NCBI GenBank assembly: GCA_016718385.1
Contig: JADKDK010000001.1
Coordinates: 310,001-374,000, forward strand
Reading direction: 5' to 3'
From: Gammaproteobacteria bacterium
GTDB taxonomy: Bacteria; Pseudomonadota; Gammaproteobacteria; Pseudomonadales; UBA5518
DNA length: 64,000 nucleotides
The notes under the pieces were generated by a model that saw only the letters and a list, made by a program, of their open reading frames with translations, ran no database searches and was not told the DNA's origin. Positions 51,240 to 61,403 of the stretch are shown here, in pieces. How positions within the stretch are numbered: the first letter of the stretch is position 1; each line of letters begins with the position of its first letter. The position numbers and the translations under genes were made by a program.

Positions 51240-52717
51240 GTGGCTCGCTGTTCGCGGCGCGGCGCGCCGGCGTGCTGCTGCACCTGAGTTCGCTGCCCTC
51301 GCCGTTCGGCAGCGGGGACCTGGGTCATGCCGCCTACCGTTTCGTCGAGTTCCTTGCCGGTGCCGGCTGCACGGTCTGGCAGGTGCTCCCGCTGGGGCCT
51401 ACGCACGAGGATCTCTCGCCCTACGACTCCACCTCGGTCCACGCCGGCAATCCGCGCCTGATCAGCCTGGACTGGCTGTACGACCGCGGCCTGCTCGACG
51501 GCGGCGAACTGGATGCGGTGCGAGCGGGCGCGCGCGAGCGCCAATGGGCGCTCGATGCGGCCGCGGCGCGCTTCGCCGCGACCTGTGCGCGCGATGCCGG
51601 GCTGGCCGCCGCGTTTGCCGCCTGGCGCGCCGACAGCGGGTGGCTCGAGGACTACGCGCTGTTCACCGCTATCCGCGAGATGTGCGGCGGGCAGCCGTGG
51701 TTCCAGTGGGAGCCGGCGCTGCGCGGGCGCGAGCCGCAGGCGCTGGCGCGTGCCGCGGCGGAGCTGGCACAGCGGATCGCGGCCCTGCGCTTCGAGCAGT
51801 ACGCGTTCGCGCGGCAGTGGAGCGCGCTCAGGCGCTACGCCGCCGCACATGGCGTGCACCTGTTCGGCGACATGCCGATCTTCGTGGCGCACGACAGTGC
51901 CGATGTGTGGTCGGCGCGCGAACTTTTCCTGCTCGATGCCGAGGGGCAGCCGCTCACGGTGGCCGGGGTGCCGCCGGATTATTTCAGCGCCGATGGCCAG
52001 CGCTGGGGCAATCCGCATTACGCCTGGGAAGCGATGGCGCGCGACGGCTTCGCCTGGTGGCGCCGGCGCATTGCCTCGCAGCGCGCGCGCTTCGACCTCG
52101 TGCGCATCGATCATTTCCGCGGATTCGAGGCCTGCTGGCATATCCCGCGCGAGGCCGGCTCCGCGGTGCACGGCCACTGGGAGCCGGCACCGGGCGAGGC
52201 GCTGCTCGCCGCGCTGCTCGAGCAGAGCGGTGCCGGCACCCTGGTCGCCGAGAACCTCGGCATCATCACGGCGCAAGTCGAGCAGTTGCGCGAGGGCTTC
52301 GGCCTGCCGGGCATGCTGGTCCTGCAGTTCGCCTTCGACGGCGATGCGCGCAACGCCTACCTGCCGCACAACCACCAGCCGTTGAACGTCGTCTACACCG
52401 GCACGCATGACAACGACACCAGCCTCGGCTGGTTCGCGAGCCTGGACGAGGCTGCGCGCGCCCGCGTGCTGGAATACCTGGGGGTGCCCTTGGAGCCGAT
52501 GCCGTGGCCGCTGGTGCGCTGCGCGCTGGCCTCGGTCGCCCGTCTCGCGGTGCTGCCCCTGCAGGACCTGCTCGGCCTCGGCAGCGAGCACCGCATGAAC
52601 CTGCCGGGCGTGGCGCGCGGCAACTGGACCTGGCAGTTCCGCGAGGAGCAGCTCACGCCCGCCCTGGCCGGGCGGCTGCGGGCCATGGTGGAGCTCTATG
52701 GCCGGATTCCTGCCTGA
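51236..52717 (+). CDS. malQ: 4-alpha-glucanotransferase (amylomaltase)
   Basis: A 493-residue GH77 enzyme that moves maltodextrin segments between glucans and releases glucose. It starts at ATG 51236, overlapping the GH57 stop. Family marks are RRAGVLLHLSSLPSPFGSGDLG, YDSTSVHAGNPRLISLDWL, GDMPIFVAHDSADVWS, the nucleophile Asp in DLVRIDHFRGFEACW, the acid Glu in LVAENLGIIT and NVVYTGTHDNDTSLGW. Together with GlgP and the GH57 enzyme it handles the branch-limit dextrins of glycogen. The glucose released can be used by glucokinase (35120-36073). Confidence 0.93.
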   Translation: MSGSLFAARRAGVLLHLSSLPSPFGSGDLGHAAYRFVEFLAGAGCTVWQVLPLGPTHEDLSPYDSTSVHAGNPRLISLDWLYDRGLLDGGELDAVRAGARERQWALDAAAARFAATCARDAGLAAAFAAWRADSGWLEDYALFTAIREMCGGQPWFQWEPALRGREPQALARAAAELAQRIAALRFEQYAFARQWSALRRYAAAHGVHLFGDMPIFVAHDSADVWSARELFLLDAEGQPLTVAGVPPDYFSADGQRWGNPHYAWEAMARDGFAWWRRRIASQRARFDLVRIDHFRGFEACWHIPREAGSAVHGHWEPAPGEALLAALLEQSGAGTLVAENLGIITAQVEQLREGFGLPGMLVLQFAFDGDARNAYLPHNHQPLNVVYTGTHDNDTSLGWFASLDEAARARVLEYLGVPLEPMPWPLVRCALASVARLAVLPLQDLLGLGSEHRMNLPGVARGNWTWQFREEQLTPALAGRLRAMVELYGRIPA

Positions 52718-52813
52718 GAAAGGTTCATCGTTGACGTGCATCATGGCGGCCGGTGTGGACGATCATGACCATGCCAGAAAAGGGGGCTCGTGTTTCAGCG
52801 CGGAGGTCGTGGC

Positions 52814-53191
52814 ATGGAACATCGCCATCATCAGCGTATGCCGGTCGACATCAGGGCATTCATCTACCGGCGTGGCCTGCCGGTGGCGACGGGGCGGATC
52901 CGCAACGCCAGCCGTCGGGGCTTCTTCATCGAGACCGACTATGGCGAACTGCAGGCGCACCAGCGCGTGCAGTGCGAGTTGTATCCCGGGGAGGGGCAGG
53001 GTGGCGGGTCGCGGCGCGTCCTCGTTTGCGTGGTGCGCTGTTCGCCCAGGGGCGCCGGCGTGGAGCTCGACGAGGACGATGGACCGCTGGCAACGGCGGT
53101 CATAGCGTGCGCGAGGCCGTCCCGCGAGGCTGAGGACGTGCGCTCCAACGATGGCGCCATTGCATCTGCGGTCCGGATGAATGACTGCTGA
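52814..53191 (+). CDS. PilZ-domain protein
   Basis: A 125-residue single-domain PilZ protein, a cyclic di-GMP receptor. The two binding pieces are RHHQRMPVDI near the N terminus (RxxxR-type) and IRNASRRGFFIETD (the D/NxSxxG motif, here NASRRG). The strand ending CSPRGAGVELDEDD completes the barrel. ATG 52814 follows GCGGAGGTCGTGG; a GTG at 52790 is possible but lacks such a site. It ends 18 bases before the Hsp20 start. Whether it reads the signal of the DgcZ-like enzyme at 33.5 kb is unknown. Confidence 0.83.
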   Translation: MEHRHHQRMPVDIRAFIYRRGLPVATGRIRNASRRGFFIETDYGELQAHQRVQCELYPGEGQGGGSRRVLVCVVRCSPRGAGVELDEDDGPLATAVIACARPSREAEDVRSNDGAIASAVRMNDC

Positions 53192-53209
53192 CACAGGAGG
53201 AATGTGACG

Positions 53210-53734
53210 ATGGCTACCGGAAAAACCAGCGACAAGCGCAAGGGATCGGCCGTCAAGGCCGCGACAAGGGCAAAGGCTCCGGTCAAGGCGACCGCGCCGC
53301 CTGCACTGAGCCCCTTCGAGGAGATGGATGTGCTCTTCGACCGCCTCTCGCGCGGGCTGATGTCGCGCATGGGTTTCCCGGCCCTCGGCGAGATCGGGTG
53401 GCCGTTCCAGGCGCACGCGCCCAAGGTCGACGTGATCGATCGCGGCCAGGAACTGCTGGTGCGGGCCGAGATACCCGGCGTGACCAGGGAAGAGCTGCAG
53501 CTCTCGCTCACGGACCGGACCGTGACCATCCGCGGCGAAACGCACAAGGAGAGCAAGGAAGAGAAGGGCGATTACTTCCGCCGCGAGATCGCCAGCGGCA
53601 GCTTCCAGCGCACGCTGGCCCTGCCCTGCGACGTCGCGGGCGACCACGCGAAGGCCACGTTCAAGGATGGCGTGCTCGAACTGGTGCTGCCGAAGGTCGG
53701 GAAATCCGACTCGCGCAAGATCCGGATCGACTGA
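53210..53734 (+). CDS. Small heat-shock protein, Hsp20/alpha-crystallin family
   Basis: A 174-residue small heat-shock chaperone. The N terminus is Lys/Ala-rich (TSDKRKGSAVKAATRAKAPV), the alpha-crystallin domain spans about residues 70-172 (VDVIDRGQELLVRAEIPGV, DYFRREIASGSFQRTLALP, GVLELVLPK) and the C-terminal IxI-type element is KIRID. Of the possible starts I chose ATG 53210, nine bases from AGGAGG; GTG 53204 is only three bases from it. The basic N terminus is unusual for the family and might let the protein interact with nucleic acid. The gene follows the PilZ gene and precedes the GAPDH pair. Confidence 0.9.
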   Translation: MATGKTSDKRKGSAVKAATRAKAPVKATAPPALSPFEEMDVLFDRLSRGLMSRMGFPALGEIGWPFQAHAPKVDVIDRGQELLVRAEIPGVTREELQLSLTDRTVTIRGETHKESKEEKGDYFRREIASGSFQRTLALPCDVAGDHAKATFKDGVLELVLPKVGKSDSRKIRID

Positions 53735-53823
53735 AACGCCGTTCGCCTGTTTCATTCGGCAACGCTGCGGGCGACTCCGCCCGTGGCGATGCCTGTTTCT
53801 GATTTTCACGGAGGTCGATACAC

Positions 53824-54825
53824 ATGAGTGCGGTGAAACCGAAATGCAGGATAGGCCTGATGGGCCTGGGCCAGATCGGGCGGCAGATATACCGCCTGGC
53901 CGCCGAGGCCGCTGATCTGGAGATCGTCGCGGTGGCCGATATCGGCAAGCCCGAGGTGCTGCAGTACCTGCTGCAAACGGGTGCCGATGACGGTTTCGCC
54001 TGCCGTGTCGATGGCAATTACCTGCGTGGCGATGGCTTCGCTTCGCGCATGCTGCAGCTGGTCGCCCCCGGCGAGGTGCCGTGGGATGCCTTCGGCGTCG
54101 ATTGCGTGATCGATGCGACCGGCCGCTATCGCTCGCGCGCGCACGCCGGGCTGCAGCTGGCGGCCGGCGGCCGGCGCCTGGTCTACGCGACGCTCGCCGA
54201 AGCGCCCGATCGCGTGCTGGTGCCGGGGCTGAACGAGGGCGACGCGGTGGCAGCGGATCGCGTGGTGTCGGCGGGCTCGCCGACCACCAACGCGCTCGCA
54301 TTGCTGCTCGACGCGCTGGACCGGGGGCCGGGTGTCGAGTACGCGACGATGACCAGCATCCACGCGTATACCAGCGACCAGCCGCTGCAGGATTATGCGC
54401 AGGGCGACCAGCGCCGCAGCCGCTCCGCCGCGCAGAACATCATACCCAACGCCAATGCCTCGGCGGCCTGCGTCGAGCAGCTGTTGCCGCGCTTCGCCGG
54501 CAGGTTGTCGGGCTGCGCGCTGAACGTGCCGGTGCAGCGCGGTTCGCTGCTCGACCTGAATTGCGTGCTGCGCAACGTGGTCGATGCCGAGGCCATCAAC
54601 GATCTGATGCGCGCCAGCGCCGCGGCTCGCCCGCGCCTGGTCGCAGTGGCCGAGGATCCGATCGTCTCCTGCGACGTCATCGGCTGCCGCCAGACGCTGC
54701 TGTTCGATGCCAAGGGCACCCAGCGCGCCGGCTCGCGCATGGTGAAGACGCTGGCCTGGTACGAGACGCTGGGCCACGCCTGCCGCGTGCTCGACGTGGT
54801 GCGCACATACGCGGCATTGGCCTGA
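53824..54825 (+). CDS. GAPDH-like protein lacking the catalytic cysteine
   Basis: A 333-residue homologue of glyceraldehyde-3-phosphate dehydrogenase. The NAD-binding start IGLMGLGQIGRQIYRLA (10-26) and the later INDLMRASAAA helix fit the family. The active-site motif that should read SCTTNC is Ser152-Pro-Thr-Thr-Asn-Ala157, so the nucleophilic Cys is Pro153. The active-site His (His180 in TSIHAYTSDQ) is still there. The phosphate-binding Arg motif is also changed (LNVPVQRGSLLDL against SRVPVPDGSVVDL in the next gene). Such a protein could not form the thioacyl intermediate. It may be a regulatory or structural pseudoenzyme, perhaps forming mixed tetramers with the intact GAPDH 14 bases downstream. 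Confidence 0.88.
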   Translation: MSAVKPKCRIGLMGLGQIGRQIYRLAAEAADLEIVAVADIGKPEVLQYLLQTGADDGFACRVDGNYLRGDGFASRMLQLVAPGEVPWDAFGVDCVIDATGRYRSRAHAGLQLAAGGRRLVYATLAEAPDRVLVPGLNEGDAVAADRVVSAGSPTTNALALLLDALDRGPGVEYATMTSIHAYTSDQPLQDYAQGDQRRSRSAAQNIIPNANASAACVEQLLPRFAGRLSGCALNVPVQRGSLLDLNCVLRNVVDAEAINDLMRASAAARPRLVAVAEDPIVSCDVIGCRQTLLFDAKGTQRAGSRMVKTLAWYETLGHACRVLDVVRTYAALA

Positions 54826-54839
54826 AGGAGGACAGAGGA

Positions 54840-55841
54840 ATGAAAATCGCAATCAACGGTTTCGGTCGCATCGGTCGTTCGGCGTTCCGCATCCTCGACC
54901 AGCGCAGCGATGTCGAGGTCGTCGCGATCAATGACGTATTCGACGACGCGGCGCTGCTCTACCTGCTGCGCTACGACACGGTGATGGGCCCGTTCAAGGG
55001 GTCGCTCGCGCTCGAGGACGGCTGCCTGGTGACGGCGCACGGGCGCACCCGCATGCTCAGCGTCAAGGATCCGGCCGCATTGCCGTGGAAGGAACTCGGC
55101 GTCGACGTGGTGATCGAGGCGACCGGCAAGTTCAAGACCCGCGAGCAACTCACGCAGCACCTGGCGGCGGGTGCCGGGCGCGTGGTGCTGACGGTGCCGG
55201 CCAAGGACGATATCGATTACACCGTGGTGCTCGGCGTCAACGACGCGGGGCTCAGGCCCGAGCATCGCATCGTCTCGAACGCCAGTTGCACCACCAACTG
55301 CCTGGCGCCGGTGGCCAAGGTGCTGCACGAGAGCTTCGGCATCGTCGAGGGCGTGATCAACACGGTGCACGCCTACACCAATGACCAGCGGCTCGCCGAT
55401 GTGCCGCACAGCGACTGGCGCCGCAGCCGTGCCGCCGCCGAGAACATCATCCCGACGACCACGGGTGCGGCGCGCGCCGTCGGCAAGGTGCTGCCCGAGC
55501 TCAAGGGCCGCCTCGACGGCATCGCCTCGCGCGTGCCGGTGCCGGACGGCTCCGTGGTGGACCTGTTCGTGGAGCTCGGTCGCGACGTGACGGTGGCGCA
55601 GGTGCATGCCGCGATGGCAGCCGCCGCGCAATCGCCGGCGCTGAGGGGCATCCTGCAGTACACCGAGCAGCCCGTGGTGTCCTCGGACATCATTGGCAAC
55701 CCGCATTCCTCGATCTTCGACGCGGGCTTCACGGCGGTGCGCGGCGGGCGCTTCCTCAAGTGCCTGAGCTGGTACGACAACGAGTGGGGCTATTCGCAGC
55801 GTGTCTGCGACCTGATCGAGCGCTTCCGCGCCTTCGGCTGA
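54840..55841 (+). CDS. gap: Glyceraldehyde-3-phosphate dehydrogenase
   Basis: A canonical 333-residue phosphorylating GAPDH. MKIAINGFGRIGRSAFRIL binds NAD, with Asp32 in AINDVFD favouring NAD over NADP. The active site is Cys150 in SNASCTTNC and His177 in INTVHAYTNDQ; WYDNEWGYSQRV is the C-terminal signature. ATG 54840 follows AAGGAGGACAGAGGA. It lies 14 bases after the Cys-less paralogue, so both are probably made from one transcript in similar amounts. It acts in glycolysis and gluconeogenesis, linking the sugar genes upstream with enolase downstream. Confidence 0.95.
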   Translation: MKIAINGFGRIGRSAFRILDQRSDVEVVAINDVFDDAALLYLLRYDTVMGPFKGSLALEDGCLVTAHGRTRMLSVKDPAALPWKELGVDVVIEATGKFKTREQLTQHLAAGAGRVVLTVPAKDDIDYTVVLGVNDAGLRPEHRIVSNASCTTNCLAPVAKVLHESFGIVEGVINTVHAYTNDQRLADVPHSDWRRSRAAAENIIPTTTGAARAVGKVLPELKGRLDGIASRVPVPDGSVVDLFVELGRDVTVAQVHAAMAAAAQSPALRGILQYTEQPVVSSDIIGNPHSSIFDAGFTAVRGGRFLKCLSWYDNEWGYSQRVCDLIERFRAFG

Positions 55842-55894
55842 AGCGGTCTGGAACGGGGCCGCGCTGGCGCGGGCGGGGCGGTTTGATTGAGGTG

Positions 55895-55923
55895 GGGCGG
55901 CCTTTCTGATAAGGTTGCCGCCC
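55895..55923 (+). promoter_or_regulatory. GC-rich hairpin in the pyrG leader
   Basis: GGGCGGC (55895-55901) and GCCGCCC (55917-55923) form a perfect 7-bp stem around a 15-base loop, 61 bases before the pyrG start. No U-run follows, so it is not a classical terminator for gap. It may be a leader structure of pyrG, or a chance hairpin in GC-rich DNA. Confidence 0.35.
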
Positions 55924-55984
55924 ATCCTCGCGGCGCGTCGCTCCGCGTCCAGACCAGTCAAATTCGGCACTTGCAAGGCTACGC

Positions 55985-57614
<1,630 letters not shown>

Positions 57615-57625
<11 letters not shown>

Positions 57626-58472
57626 GGCCGCGGCCAGGGTCATCGGCGTCGGCGCGATCGAGGTCGCCAACGACCGGCCGTTCGTGCTGTTCGGCGGCAT
57701 GAACGTGCTCGAGTCGCGCGAGCTCGCGATGCAGGTCGCCGAGGCCTACGTCGAGACCTGCGCGAAGCTCGCGATCCCCTACGTGTTCAAGGCCTCCTTC
57801 GACAAGGCCAACCGCTCCTCGATCACCTCGTTCCGCGGCCCCGGCATGGACGAGGGGCTGAAGATCTTCCAGGAGATCAAGCAGACGTTCGGCGTGCCGG
57901 TGATCACCGACGTCCACGAGCCGCACCAGGCCGCGCCGGTGGCGGAAGTCTGCGACGTGATCCAGCTGCCGGCCTTCCTGTCGCGCCAGACCGATCTCGT
58001 GGTCGCGATGGCGAAGACGGGCGCGGCGATCAACATCAAGAAGGCGCAGTTCCTTGCCCCGCACGAGATGGGCCACATCCTGCGCAAGTGCGAGGAGGCG
58101 GGCAATTCGCGCCTGATGCTGTGCGAGCGCGGCAGCTGTTTCGGCTACAACAACCTCGTGGTCGACATGCTCGGCTTCGGCATCATGAAGCGCTTCGGGT
58201 ACCCGGTGATCTTCGATGTCACGCATGCGCTGCAGATGCCGGGCGGGCGCGCCGATTCGGCGGGCGGCCGTCGCCAGCAGGTGGTCGAGCTCGGCAAGGC
58301 CGGCATGTCGCAGGGCATCGCGGGGCTTTTCCTGGAGGCGCATCCCGATCCCGACCGGGCGAAGTGCGACGGTCCCTGCGCGCTGCCGCTGGATCGCCTC
58401 GGCGAGTTCCTGGCGCAGATGAAGGCCATGGACGAGCTGGTGAAGAGCCTGCCGGCTCTGGAGATCAGCTGA
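57615..58472 (+). CDS. kdsA: 3-deoxy-8-phosphooctulonate synthase (KDO-8-P synthase)
   Basis: A 285-residue enzyme condensing phosphoenolpyruvate with arabinose 5-phosphate for lipopolysaccharide KDO. It has GAIEVANDRPFVLFGGMNVLES, YVFKASFDKANRSS, FGVPVITDVHEPHQA, LPAFLSRQTDLVVA and AHPDPDRAKCDGPCALPL, with the metal-site residues of the class. I chose GTG 57615, overlapping pyrG by 11 bases, since the family begins near here; ATG 57597 in the same frame is an alternative. Its presence shows the cell makes KDO-containing lipopolysaccharide. Confidence 0.94.
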
Positions 58473-58532
58473 GGCGCGCGCCCCCCGGGCGACAACAACG
58501 AATCGATTATCGCTACAGGAGATGGATGGGTC

Positions 58533-59825
58533 ATGTCTGCAATCACCGAAGTGACTGCGATCGAGATTCTGGATTCGCGCGGCAACCCCACGGTGGAGGC
58601 CAGCGTGCGTCTTTCCTGCGGTGCGACGGGCACCGCCTGCGCGCCCTCGGGGGCCTCGACGGGCTCGCGCGAGGCGCTGGAACTGCGCGACGGCGATGCC
58701 GCGCGCTACAACGGCAAGGGCGTGCTGAAGGCCGTGGGCGCAATCAACGGCGAGATCGCGGGGCTGCTGCGCGGGCGCGAAGCGGCCGACCAGCGCACGA
58801 TCGACCGGCTGATGATCGAATCCGACGGCACCGAGAACAAGTCGCGCCTCGGCGCCAACGCGATCCTCGCGGCGTCGCTGGCCGTCGCGAAGGCCGCGGC
58901 CAGCGCGGCGAAACTGCCACTCTACGCGCACATCGCCGAGCTCAACGGCACGCCGGGCAAGTACTCCATGCCGTTGCCGATGATGAACATCATCAACGGC
59001 GGCGAGCATGCCGACAACAATGTCGACATCCAGGAGTTCATGGTGCAGCCGGTGGGCGCGACCAGCTTCGCCGAGGCGTTGCGCTGCGGCGCGGAGATCT
59101 TCCATGCGCTGAAGAAGGTGCTGCACGGGCGCGGGCTCAGCACCTCGGTGGGCGACGAGGGCGGTTTCGCGCCGAACCTGCCCTCGAACGAGGCCGCGAT
59201 CGAGGCGATTCTCGCCGCGACGGAGATGGCCGGGTACCGCATGGGCCACGACGTCACGCTGGCACTCGACTGCGCGGCCTCGGAGTTCTACCGCGACGGG
59301 CGCTACCAGCTCGCGGGCGAGGGCAAGGAGTTCGACGCAGTCGGTTTCGCGGCCTACCTCGACGCGCTCGCCAAGCGCTACCCGATCCTCTCGATCGAGG
59401 ACGGCATGGACGAGAGCGACTGGGACGGCTGGGCCGAGCTCACCCGCGTGGCGGGAAGCCGCGTGCAGCTGGTCGGCGACGACCTGTTCGTGACCAACAC
59501 GAAGATCCTCGCGACCGGCATCGAGCGCGGTATCGCCAACTCGATCCTGATCAAGTTCAACCAGATCGGCAGTCTCAGCGAGACGCTGGACGCCATCGCG
59601 ATGGCGCGCAAGGCCGGCTACACCGCGGTGATTTCGCACCGCTCCGGCGAGACCGAGGACACCACCATCGCCGACCTCGCCGTGGGTACCGCGGCAGGCC
59701 AGATCAAGACCGGCTCGCTGTGCCGCTCGGACCGCGTGGCCAAGTACAACCGCCTGCTGCGCATCGAGGCGCAGTTGCGCGGGCAGGCGCCGTATCGCGG
59801 CCGCGCGGAACTGAGCCGAGGCTGA
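58533..59825 (+). CDS. eno: Enolase
   Basis: A 430-residue enolase converting 2-phosphoglycerate to phosphoenolpyruvate. MSAITEVTAIEILDSRGNPT is the conserved start. FMVQPVGATSFAEALRCGAE, STSVGDEGGFAPNLPSNEAA, the metal ligands in LALDCAASEF, SIEDGMDESDW and LVGDDLFVTN, and the catalytic Lys in SILIKFNQIGSLSETL are all present, as is SHRSGETEDTTIADLAV. ATG 58533 follows CAGGAGATGGATGGGTC. In bacteria enolase is also part of the RNA degradosome. The phosphoenolpyruvate is the substrate of KdsA encoded just upstream. Confidence 0.96.
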   Translation: MSAITEVTAIEILDSRGNPTVEASVRLSCGATGTACAPSGASTGSREALELRDGDAARYNGKGVLKAVGAINGEIAGLLRGREAADQRTIDRLMIESDGTENKSRLGANAILAASLAVAKAAASAAKLPLYAHIAELNGTPGKYSMPLPMMNIINGGEHADNNVDIQEFMVQPVGATSFAEALRCGAEIFHALKKVLHGRGLSTSVGDEGGFAPNLPSNEAAIEAILAATEMAGYRMGHDVTLALDCAASEFYRDGRYQLAGEGKEFDAVGFAAYLDALAKRYPILSIEDGMDESDWDGWAELTRVAGSRVQLVGDDLFVTNTKILATGIERGIANSILIKFNQIGSLSETLDAIAMARKAGYTAVISHRSGETEDTTIADLAVGTAAGQIKTGSLCRSDRVAKYNRLLRIEAQLRGQAPYRGRAELSRG

Positions 59826-59880
59826 GGCGCGCCACGGTCACGGCTTCGGCAACGCCACGATGCTCGGCTAGAATCAGCGC

Positions 59881-60162
59881 ATGATTTCCTGGAACTGGGT
59901 CTGCGCGGGTCTCGGGTTGCTGCTGCTCGTGCTGCAGGCGATGCTGTGGACCGGGCAGGGCAGCGTGGCCGAGGTCGTGGCGCTGAAGCGGCAGATTGCC
60001 GCCTTCGCGGGCGCCAATGAGGAATTGCGCGAGCGCAACCGCCGTCTCGAGGTGGAAGTCGCGGAGCTGAAGAACGGGCTGGACAGCGTCGAGGAGATGG
60101 CGCGCGAGGAGCTCGGGCTGGTGCGCCAGGGCGAGACCTTCTACGTGCTGATCAAGCGCTGA
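59881..60162 (+). CDS. ftsB: Cell-division protein FtsB
   Basis: A 93-residue bitopic membrane protein of the divisome. One transmembrane segment (WVCAGLGLLLLVLQAMLW) is followed by a periplasmic coiled coil (VVALKRQIAAFAGANEELRERN) and the conserved tail EEMAREELGLVRQGETFYVL. FtsB forms a complex with FtsL and FtsQ that activates septal wall synthesis. The position between eno and ispD is the usual one in Gammaproteobacteria. Its TGA is directly followed by the GTG of ispD. Confidence 0.93.
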   Translation: MISWNWVCAGLGLLLLVLQAMLWTGQGSVAEVVALKRQIAAFAGANEELRERNRRLEVEVAELKNGLDSVEEMAREELGLVRQGETFYVLIKR

Positions 60163-60912
60163 GTGGTGGGCGTGGAGCGGGAGGGGCACCGCGGCGCCTG
60201 CGGCACGCGGGCGCTGGTGTGGGCCGCCGTGCCTGCCGCGGGCAGCGGTTCGCGGATGGGTTCTTCCGTCCCCAAGCAATACCTCGAGATTGCCGGCGCC
60301 CGGCTTGCCGAGCACACGCTCGACGCCCTGCTGGCGGCCGGATGCATCCATGAGATCGTGGTGGCGGTTGCGCCCGATGATGCCCTGTGGCTCACGCTGC
60401 CCGAGGCGTTACGGGCGCGCGTGCGCACCGTGCGCGGCGGCGACGAGCGCGCGGCCTCGGTGCTGAATGCGCTGGGCGGCTTCTCGCAACGCCCCGCGCC
60501 CGGCGACTGGGTGCTGGTGCACGACATGGCGCGTCCCTGCGTGAGGCCGGAGCGCATCCGCTCGATGATCGATGAACTGGACGGGGACGAGGTGGGCGGC
60601 CTGCTGGCCCTGCCGGTGGTTGACACGCTGAAGCGCGCCGATGGCGCGCAGCGTGTGCGCGAGACGGTGGATCGAGCCGCGCTGTGGCTCGCGCAGACAC
60701 CGCAGGTGTTCCGCTTCGCGGTGCTGGAACGGGCGCTGCGCGAGGCGCGCGCGAGTGGCGTGACGATCACCGACGAGGCCATGGCGGTGGAACGCCTCGG
60801 GCTTGCGCCGCGGCTGCTGAGGGGAAGTGCCGACAACATCAAGGTGACGGTCGCGGACGACATGGAACTGGCGGACTACTATCTTTCGCGCCGTCGCGGG
60901 AAACCGGCATGA
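60163..60912 (+). CDS. ispD: 2-C-methyl-D-erythritol 4-phosphate cytidylyltransferase
   Basis: A 249-residue IspD, third step of the MEP isoprenoid pathway. It has the CTP-binding AAVPAAGSGSRMGSSVPKQY, then the acidic VHDMARPCVRPE region, ALPVVDTLKR and ASGVTITDEAMAVERLG. Start GTG 60163 directly adjoins the ftsB stop; an internal start nearer VWAAVPAAG cannot be excluded. It overlaps ispF by ATGA. CTP from PyrG is its substrate. Confidence 0.93.
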   Translation: MVGVEREGHRGACGTRALVWAAVPAAGSGSRMGSSVPKQYLEIAGARLAEHTLDALLAAGCIHEIVVAVAPDDALWLTLPEALRARVRTVRGGDERAASVLNALGGFSQRPAPGDWVLVHDMARPCVRPERIRSMIDELDGDEVGGLLALPVVDTLKRADGAQRVRETVDRAALWLAQTPQVFRFAVLERALREARASGVTITDEAMAVERLGLAPRLLRGSADNIKVTVADDMELADYYLSRRRGKPA

Positions 60913-61403
60913 GGATCGGGCACGGCTATGACGTGCACCGCTTCGGGCCGGGCGAGGCGGTGGTGCTCGGTGGCGTGCGCATCGCGCACACGCACGGGCT
61001 CGTCGCGCATTCGGACGGCGACGTGGCGCTGCACGCGCTGTGCGATGCCCTGCTCGGTGCCATCGCCGCGGGCGACATCGGCAGGCATTTCCCCGACTCC
61101 GAGCCGCGCTTCAAGGGCGCCGACAGCCGCGAACTGCTGCGCGCCTGCATGACGCTGGTGTTGCGCGAGGGTTACCGGCTGGGCAATGCCGACATCACCA
61201 TCGTCGCGGAGCGACCGCGTGTCGCACCCCATGTCGGGGCGATGCGCACCAATATCGCCGCCGATCTCGGTGCCGGCGTGCACCAGGTGAACGTGAAGGC
61301 CACCACGACCGAGGGGCTGGGCTTCACGGGCCGGCGCGAGGGCATCGCCGCCCATGCGGTGGTGCTGCTCGAGCCGCTGCGATCCGGGGAGCGCGGCGCG
61401 TGA
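60909..61403 (+). CDS. ispF: 2-C-methyl-D-erythritol 2,4-cyclodiphosphate synthase
   Basis: A 164-residue IspF, fifth step of the MEP pathway. The metal-site start is MRIGHGYDVHRFGPGEAVVL with Asp-x-His, followed by HSDGDVALHALCDALLGAIA, DIGRHFPDSEPRFKGADS and the C-terminal KATTTEGLGFTGRREGIAAHA. ATG 60909 overlaps the ispD stop, and its own stop overlaps the GTG start of pcm. In most Gammaproteobacteria truD and surE come next; here they do not. Confidence 0.95.
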   Translation: MRIGHGYDVHRFGPGEAVVLGGVRIAHTHGLVAHSDGDVALHALCDALLGAIAAGDIGRHFPDSEPRFKGADSRELLRACMTLVLREGYRLGNADITIVAERPRVAPHVGAMRTNIAADLGAGVHQVNVKATTTEGLGFTGRREGIAAHAVVLLEPLRSGERGA

